64,000 nucleotides of DNA from Rhynchopus euleeides. Taxonomy: Eukaryota; Euglenozoa; Diplonemea; Diplonemida; Diplonemidae. Under the pieces are notes generated by a model. It did no database searches. It had not been told where the DNA came from and worked only from the letters and a program-made list of their open reading frames with translations. A program made the position numbers and the translations under genes. Below, one piece after another: positions 58,983 to 64,000 of this stretch (positions are counted from its first letter, which is position 1; each line of letters opens with the position of its first letter). The DNA lies in the NCBI GenBank assembly GCA_963210315.1, contig OY723241.1:1178001-1242000 (forward strand). The letters run 5' to 3'.

Positions 58983-60365
58983 ATGACGACGCAGGGGGCA
59001 AAGGACTCGGCGCCGTATGTCGGTGAGCGTGTGATGCTCAAGGGCACCGGCAAGTGGTGGAGCACTGGTGAGATGTACCGCGCCACGATTGTCGACGTGC
59101 GTGATGGGGAGAGCGTCAAGGTGCAGTACACCGCTGACGGTGGGTTCAAGCGGTTTGCTCGCTCAGAGTTCGACAGCCTCCGCCTGGAGAGCGACACCGG
59201 TGATGTTGAGTTCGGGACGCTCAACGTCGAGTGGACGGACGACGTGCTGTCCTCGATGGTGGGCGAGGTGGATGACGAGGTGTCGCGTCTGCGCGATTCG
59301 CTGAAGGACGCTGTGGTGGCACGCGACTTCATCAAGGCTGACGAGCTGAAGACGCAGATCCAGCTGCACGTGAAGCAGGCGGACGTCCGGCGCAACGAGC
59401 AGCGCCTGCTCCTCCTCGCCATCAAGTCGGAGGACTTCAAGGAGGCGGCACGCATCCAGGAGCGCATCAACAAGCTCTACTCTGGCGAGTCCTCCAAGTC
59501 GCACAACGAGAAGGAGCTGAACTTCGTGGAGGTGATGCAGAAGTCGCTGAAGCGTGCCCTGGGCGGTGGCATTGCAGGCGCTGCGGCGATGGTGGTGCAG
59601 GTTACGACCCTGATGTGGATGCGCACCACCATGAACTACCAGTACCGTTACGGTACCAGCACCACCGAGACCCTGCGCCTCCTGTGGGCTGAGGGCGGTG
59701 TCCCGCGTTTCTACCGTGGTATTGTCCCCGCGCTGGCGCAGGGCCCGCTGTCCCGCTTCGGTGACACCGCAGCAAACGTGGGGGCACTGGCCATGCTCGA
59801 CCACTACAGCAGCACCCGCGACCTGCCCGTTGCCGCCAAGACCATCGTGGCCTCCGCCGCCGCCGCGTCGTGGCGCATCTGGCTGACCCCCCTCGACACG
59901 GTGAAGACCATGATGCAGGTCGAGGGCAAGGAGGGTGTCGCAAAGCTGATGGCGAAGGCACGCGTGGGCGGCCCCCTGGTGTTCTACCACGGCGCCCTGG
60001 GTGCGAGCGCGGCAACCTTCGCCGGGCACTACCCGTGGTTCGCGACGTACAACACCCTCGACGCCAAGATCCCTGTGCCGCAGGAGCTGCCGTACCGCCT
60101 CATGCGTAACGCCTCCCTCGGGTTCTGCGCATCTGCCGTGTCCGACACTGTGTCCAACTCCCTGCGTGTGCTGAAGACCTACAGGCAGACTGCCACCGAG
60201 ACCATCACCTACAGCGAAGCGGCACGCGACATCATCAAGACTGACGGCATGTCTGGTCTCTTCGGGCGTGGGCTGAAGACGCGTATCATGGCAAACGGCA
60301 TGCAGGGCATGATGTTCTCTGTCATGTGGAAGTACTTCGACTCCGTCATCAAGGGCACGGCGTAA
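58983..60365 (+). CDS. mitochondrial carrier fused to Tudor-like and UVR-like regions
   Basis: 460 aa from the ATG at 58983. The open frame extends upstream without a better start. Residues about 12-68 (VGERVMLKGTGKWWSTGEMY…ATIVDVRDGESVKVQYTADGG) look like a Tudor or SH3-like barrel. Residues 105-128 and 143-166 are two UVR-type helices (AVVARDFIKADELKTQI and AIKSEDFKEAARIQERI). From about 190 to the end is a mitochondrial carrier fold with three repeats. The second has the canonical PLDTVK (303-308). The first (TTLMWMRTTM) and third (VSDTVSNSLRVLK) signatures are degenerate, while FYRG (242-245) and GLFGRG (425-430) keep the matrix-side motif. The normal family length is about 300 aa, so the first 180 residues are an addition. 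Substrate unknown. An added N-terminal barrel and helices could be regulatory, facing cytosol or matrix. No mitochondrial presequence is obvious. Confidence 0.85.
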   Translation: MTTQGAKDSAPYVGERVMLKGTGKWWSTGEMYRATIVDVRDGESVKVQYTADGGFKRFARSEFDSLRLESDTGDVEFGTLNVEWTDDVLSSMVGEVDDEVSRLRDSLKDAVVARDFIKADELKTQIQLHVKQADVRRNEQRLLLLAIKSEDFKEAARIQERINKLYSGESSKSHNEKELNFVEVMQKSLKRALGGGIAGAAAMVVQVTTLMWMRTTMNYQYRYGTSTTETLRLLWAEGGVPRFYRGIVPALAQGPLSRFGDTAANVGALAMLDHYSSTRDLPVAAKTIVASAAAASWRIWLTPLDTVKTMMQVEGKEGVAKLMAKARVGGPLVFYHGALGASAATFAGHYPWFATYNTLDAKIPVPQELPYRLMRNASLGFCASAVSDTVSNSLRVLKTYRQTATETITYSEAARDIIKTDGMSGLFGRGLKTRIMANGMQGMMFSVMWKYFDSVIKGTA

Positions 60366-60871
60366 ACAACGGCCCCAACCGGCACAGCCCACTGATGGCG
60401 TGCCCTCGGTGCGGCGGGTTCTTTGAGAACCTGGAAGGTGGAGTATTCTTTTGTGGTATTGAAAACAGCCCTCCGTTGTCTCGGCAGACGGGCTGTCGGG
60501 TCGAAGCCAAAAGAATGGGCAAAATCGCACAACAAAAAGCTGGCAGGAGGATGTGTGCACGGGATGGGTGGGTGGCAATGCCCTTTTTCACCCCCCCCCC
60601 CCCCTCCCCCCTAGCGGGCGCAGAGGAGTCTGCGCTTCGGGCCAGCAGCTCCGGAGATAACACACAACGTAACTCCCCCCCCCCCCCCCCTCCTGCCCTC
60701 TCCTCCCCCCCTCCCCCCCGACGCACACAGCATCACCCACTGGCGGAGCTGAGCGTGCCTCCTCACGCCCACGTCCATCGCTCTGGAGATTGAGCTAACT
60801 CTTCTCCTTTCCCTCCCTGCTCGGATGCCTGCTGAAGATACAGCAAAAAAATAATAATAATAACCACAAGT
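60366..60871. other. 3' flank of the carrier gene
   Basis: C-rich runs at about 60590 and 60676 and an AATAATAATAA stretch at 60850, then the target duplication of the next element. No gene seen. Confidence 0.5.
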
Positions 60872-62287
60872 CAGGCGTGTATCTATTTCACGGAATGAAA
60901 ATAGGAATTTGGGGGAAAAATATTTTTTTGCACTATTTTTTTGCACTTTTTTCCTTTGGATTTTATTGTGACCCTACTTGAAAATTACTACTAAATTACT
61001 ACTCGAAAATTTTTATGTTCCCGGTCTTGGAGGTGCTCAAACATTCAAAAGAACACATTTTCCGTGGCCAAAAAATTTTTTGCACCCGGAGGTGGGGATG
61101 GGGGTGGTGGTCACTACTTTTTTGCACCATTTTGCTTTGGGTTTTATTGTGACCCTACTTGGCATTGGCAGAATTCTTTTATGTTCCCGGTCTTGGATGT
61201 GCTCAAACAGTCAAAAGAACACATTTTCCGGGTGCAAAAAAATGTTGCACCTGGGGGGTGGAGAGGGGGGTCGGAGGGCGGTGGTGTGAGAGGCTTGCTC
61301 TCGAGCTCAAACCAACAGATGTTCACTACCGTGGCCTCCGGCGGCTGGGGGGCTCCGCCCCCCAGACCCCCCTGTGGCGTGTCTTTGCGCGACAATTTAT
61401 CGTCCCCCCATGCGACATGTGCTATCTGTCAGTTGTGTTGTACTTGAGCGTATGCGACTATGGAGCCAGGCCAACAGACGTTCGCTACCGTGGCCTCCGG
61501 CGGCTGGGGGGCTCCGCCCCCCACACCCCCCTGTGGCATGTGCCTGGTCTTGGAGCCAAGTCCTTGCGCGTACGGGGCTGCGGCATGTCGGTTCCAGCAC
61601 CCTCGCGGAAGGCTGGGCCCGAGCACTGATCTCTAAGAGACGAACCACCTTGCGAATGCGATCGGGTTTGCGGGCTTGCGGCCATGACATCTCGAAAGGG
61701 TCGTCGTGGGCCCGTGATCATGTTTCGGGTTCGACTTGGTGGGCATCCGTGGCGATTCGCGGAACCACGTGTATGTGTGCGAGGAAGCAAAGAGATAACA
61801 CACCAGGAGCCACGCAGCACCAGGTCGACCTGGATCTGATCGAGCTCAGGGGGAAGGAAGCACAGTCACCAAAGTGATATCACCGCCGGCCTCAACCACC
61901 AAACTGCAACCGCAGAAGTTCCGCTATTCTCACAAGGGAAGGCGCCCTGGGATGTAGCAGTGATTTGTGTGCAGCGCCATCAAGTGACACTGACCGCCTT
62001 GAACAGAGAGGTAGTGTACAGATGGCGAGCAGTGGGAGGGCGTGCTGTGTCCTTCCACTTCCCCATCTACCTCCATTCGTTCACCGTTGTTGATAGCGAT
62101 TTTTTCGCCATTTTTTCGAATCGTATGCATCGGTCAGGCCGAGTGAATCAAAATAGCGCAAAAATCACACCAAAATCTGTGTCTGAGGCACAGAAATCGT
62201 GCAAAAAAGCACCCAAAAAAAGTGCAAAAAAACCAAAATAGGATTTCGAAAATTGGCCAAAATACCCCCAAAATAGAGCCACACCTG
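60872..62287. mobile_element. hAT-type MITE, copy 3
   Basis: 1416 bp, same orientation as copy 1 and nearly identical to it. Begins CAGGCGTGTATC, ends GAGCCACACCTG. Target duplication CCACAAGT/GCACAAGT, 7 of 8 matching (60864-60871, 62288-62295). Confidence 0.93.
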
Positions 62288-63586
62288 GCACAAGTGTTGG
62301 CGTTGGCATCACAAAGCTTGGCTTGTGATGTTCGACTCAAGTCCCGAGCACATCCTGGCTCGGGATGTCCTTCCGAGGATTTCAGTAAAAAAATAATAAT
62401 TATCTAAAGGAAAACCACACAGGCATCCGTTTCCAGAGAATGTTGTGGGCCCCGCCTCTGTTGCTGTTGTGCTGTTTGTGTTGTCCCAAGGGGGAGGGGG
62501 GAGGGGGTTTTAGGTGCTGGAGGTGTGCGTTTGTGTGTGAGAGTTGGGTTAGCCCACCCACCCACCCACCTCCCTTTCTCTTGCTCAGTGGTATTGTGCT
62601 GCGGTTTTGCCATGTCGGCCCCCCCCCCCCCCTCCCTCCCCCGCCCCTCAAGCCAGGCTTTCTGCCCACTTGGTGGGAGGGGAGTGGGGTTCGGTGTGAA
62701 AGAAATGGGTATCTAGCTCGATGGGTGTGTGTGTGGGGGGGGGGATTTGGGGACGAACCGAATGAAAATGGAAAAAATAGCAAAATTGCAGCAAAAAAAA
62801 GGGCGAGTTGTCAGGGAGGGGGGGGAGAGGGAGAGTGGGGTGGGGTGGGCGCAGGTTGCGTCTTGTCACGGATTATCTGCCGGCCTCATTTCGCTCTCCT
62901 CCCTCCCTCTAACCCCTCAGTCTCTCGTTCCCAGGATGGCAATGGCACGTGCACGACGGCCACGGCAGGCTTCCGTTCCAATTGTTTGCCCTGGGCAAAC
63001 GGCTGGCGAGGCCATGCTGTGCAGGGGCATCAGCAGACAGCAACCCCGGCATATTTTGTTATGTCTTCCATGCAGAGTGGATACCAGAAAAAATACACCG
63101 GTTGTCTGTATGACTGCAATGTCCTTGGTTGTTGCTTGGGATCGATTCAACGCATGCGCACCCCTCATCCCCCCAACCCGCACACAGATTTTTAAAAGGC
63201 GGGCATTCGATTCGAAGTTGGGGTGGTCCAAAGCAAAGGGTAGAGATGCTGCTTCTGCGGCGCTTGTCTCCCCCATCCCCCCTCCCCTCCCTTCACCATC
63301 CCGGTTCTTCCTCGTAATGTGAATCCCTCTCAAGTGGTGACTTCGAACGATTTTCAAATGCAATTACAACACCAGTGGTAATGGAAGCCATATTTGCTGG
63401 CACCGTTGGTACTTTTCGAATGGGAACAACACAAGGGTGTTGGGTTGTGTGTGTGTGTGTTTTTTGTTTGCCGTTCTTGCCTTTTTGTCTTTTTTACGGG
63501 CGTCCGTCTGTTCCGTGAAGGGGTGTATGCAACAAAATACATGATGATTTGCGCGCACAGCTGACTGCTTCCCCCCCCCCCCCCCC
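62288..63586. other. intergenic DNA without a recognisable gene
   Basis: G- and C-rich runs (62487-62510, 62620-62650, 62738, 62818), a GT run at 63447 and a poly-C just before 63587. A small palindrome TTGGCATCACAAAGCTTGGC lies near 62303. Confidence 0.45.
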
Positions 63587-63588
63587 TA

Positions 63589-64000
63589 GGGCAGTGATTA
63601 AAAATTCGTGTTATTCGAATACGAATATTATTCGAATAATTTCTCGAAAAATTTTCGCCACGAATAATTCGCGAATTATTCGTGGGGTTTTACTGGGGTT
63701 TCTCTACTAGGAATAGGGACCTACTGCCCACACTCGGGTCGTGGGCGCAGCCCACGACCCCAGTGTGCCCTGAGGGGACGTGCAATCACTACATTGTGAT
63801 GATGCGACGCCGAGAATCATCATCTGCAGTGCCTGGAGGAGTACGCTGCACCGTGCATTGAAGACAACAAGCGCTAAGGGGAGTGGGCACCGTCGCGCTG
63901 GTGGGACCATTATGGTGCCAGGCGGCCGCTGTTGCACTACGGGGCTGTACCTGATGGGGAAATCGTCATCCGCGATCCCTACCGAACTTGCGTGGAGGGA
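63589..64000. mobile_element. GGGCAGTG MITE with CGAATTATTCG words (continues off the window)
   Basis: The left end GGGCAGTGATTA follows poly-C and TA (63587-63588). The subterminal array is TTATTCGAATA and CGAATAATTCGCGAATTATT. The right end lies outside. Confidence 0.75.
63803..64000 (+). pseudogene. captured coding fragment in the third GGGCAGTG element
   Basis: The frame CDAENHHLQCLEEYAAPCIE-DNKR is stopped by a TAA but continues in the same frame as GEWAPSRWWDHYGARRPLLH, then DGEIVIRDPYRTCVEG to the window edge. The protein-like reading on both sides of one stop suggests a decayed gene piece. No family recognised. Confidence 0.35.

Noticed and set aside
59163..60578. 471-codon minus-strand frame
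   Set aside because: Shadow of the mitochondrial carrier gene, His/Arg/Val-rich, without motifs.
62440..63195. 251-codon plus-strand frame
   Set aside because: Composed of Gly/Trp/Pro readings of G/C runs, with no conserved features.

Overview
The window looks like nuclear DNA of a microbial eukaryote. Its host genes are long, GC-rich and mostly uninterrupted, and they encode eukaryote-type proteins: a receptor with a cyclase-like domain, a doubled GT77-type glycosyltransferase, and a mitochondrial carrier fused to other domains. Most of the remaining sequence is transposon-derived. Pyrimidine tracts followed by AG lie a short way upstream of some starts, as expected where mRNAs are trans-spliced. 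With the scarcity of introns this would fit a euglenozoan such as a diplonemid, but that is a guess from style and not an identification.

Layout. 1-229 holds the 5' part of a small basic ORF on the minus strand with weak histone H2B similarity. 0.4-10.2 kb is gene-poor, with poly-C/poly-G tracts, a 4.1 kb element built on AACCGGTT words (1573-5706) that carries a hAT MITE, and a small palindromic MITE (6951-7158). 10.2-24.3 kb is a nested stack. A foldback element was opened at a TA by an 11.7 kb CACGGTGG-ended element. Inside that lie two copies of a CCGTATACG MITE, a GATCACAACA-word element carrying an APE-RT LINE, and an autonomous hAT transposon inserted in the right-hand MITE. 24.3-37 kb is a near-continuous chain of further elements, many joined end to end at a shared TA. 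37-63 kb alternates three host genes (39789-42365, 50411-53728, 58983-60365, all plus strand) with more MITEs, foldback copies and low-complexity DNA.

Mobile elements. Several groups share terminal motifs (CACGGTGG; GGGCAGTG; GGGGGGGTCAAATG; GGCATAC; CCGTATACG or CCGTGTTCGG) and are flanked by TA. Others make 6-8 bp duplications: the hAT MITE gives 8 bp and has three copies, and a CAT-ended set gives 6-7 bp. Elements with the same terminus carry unrelated arrays of short palindromic words just inside their ends. Several carry fragments of apparently captured coding sequence. Many insertions can be dated relative to one another because an intact copy of the target is also present in the window.

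No tRNA, rRNA, CRISPR array or bacterial-type operon was recognised. The host genes show no obvious functional linkage to one another.
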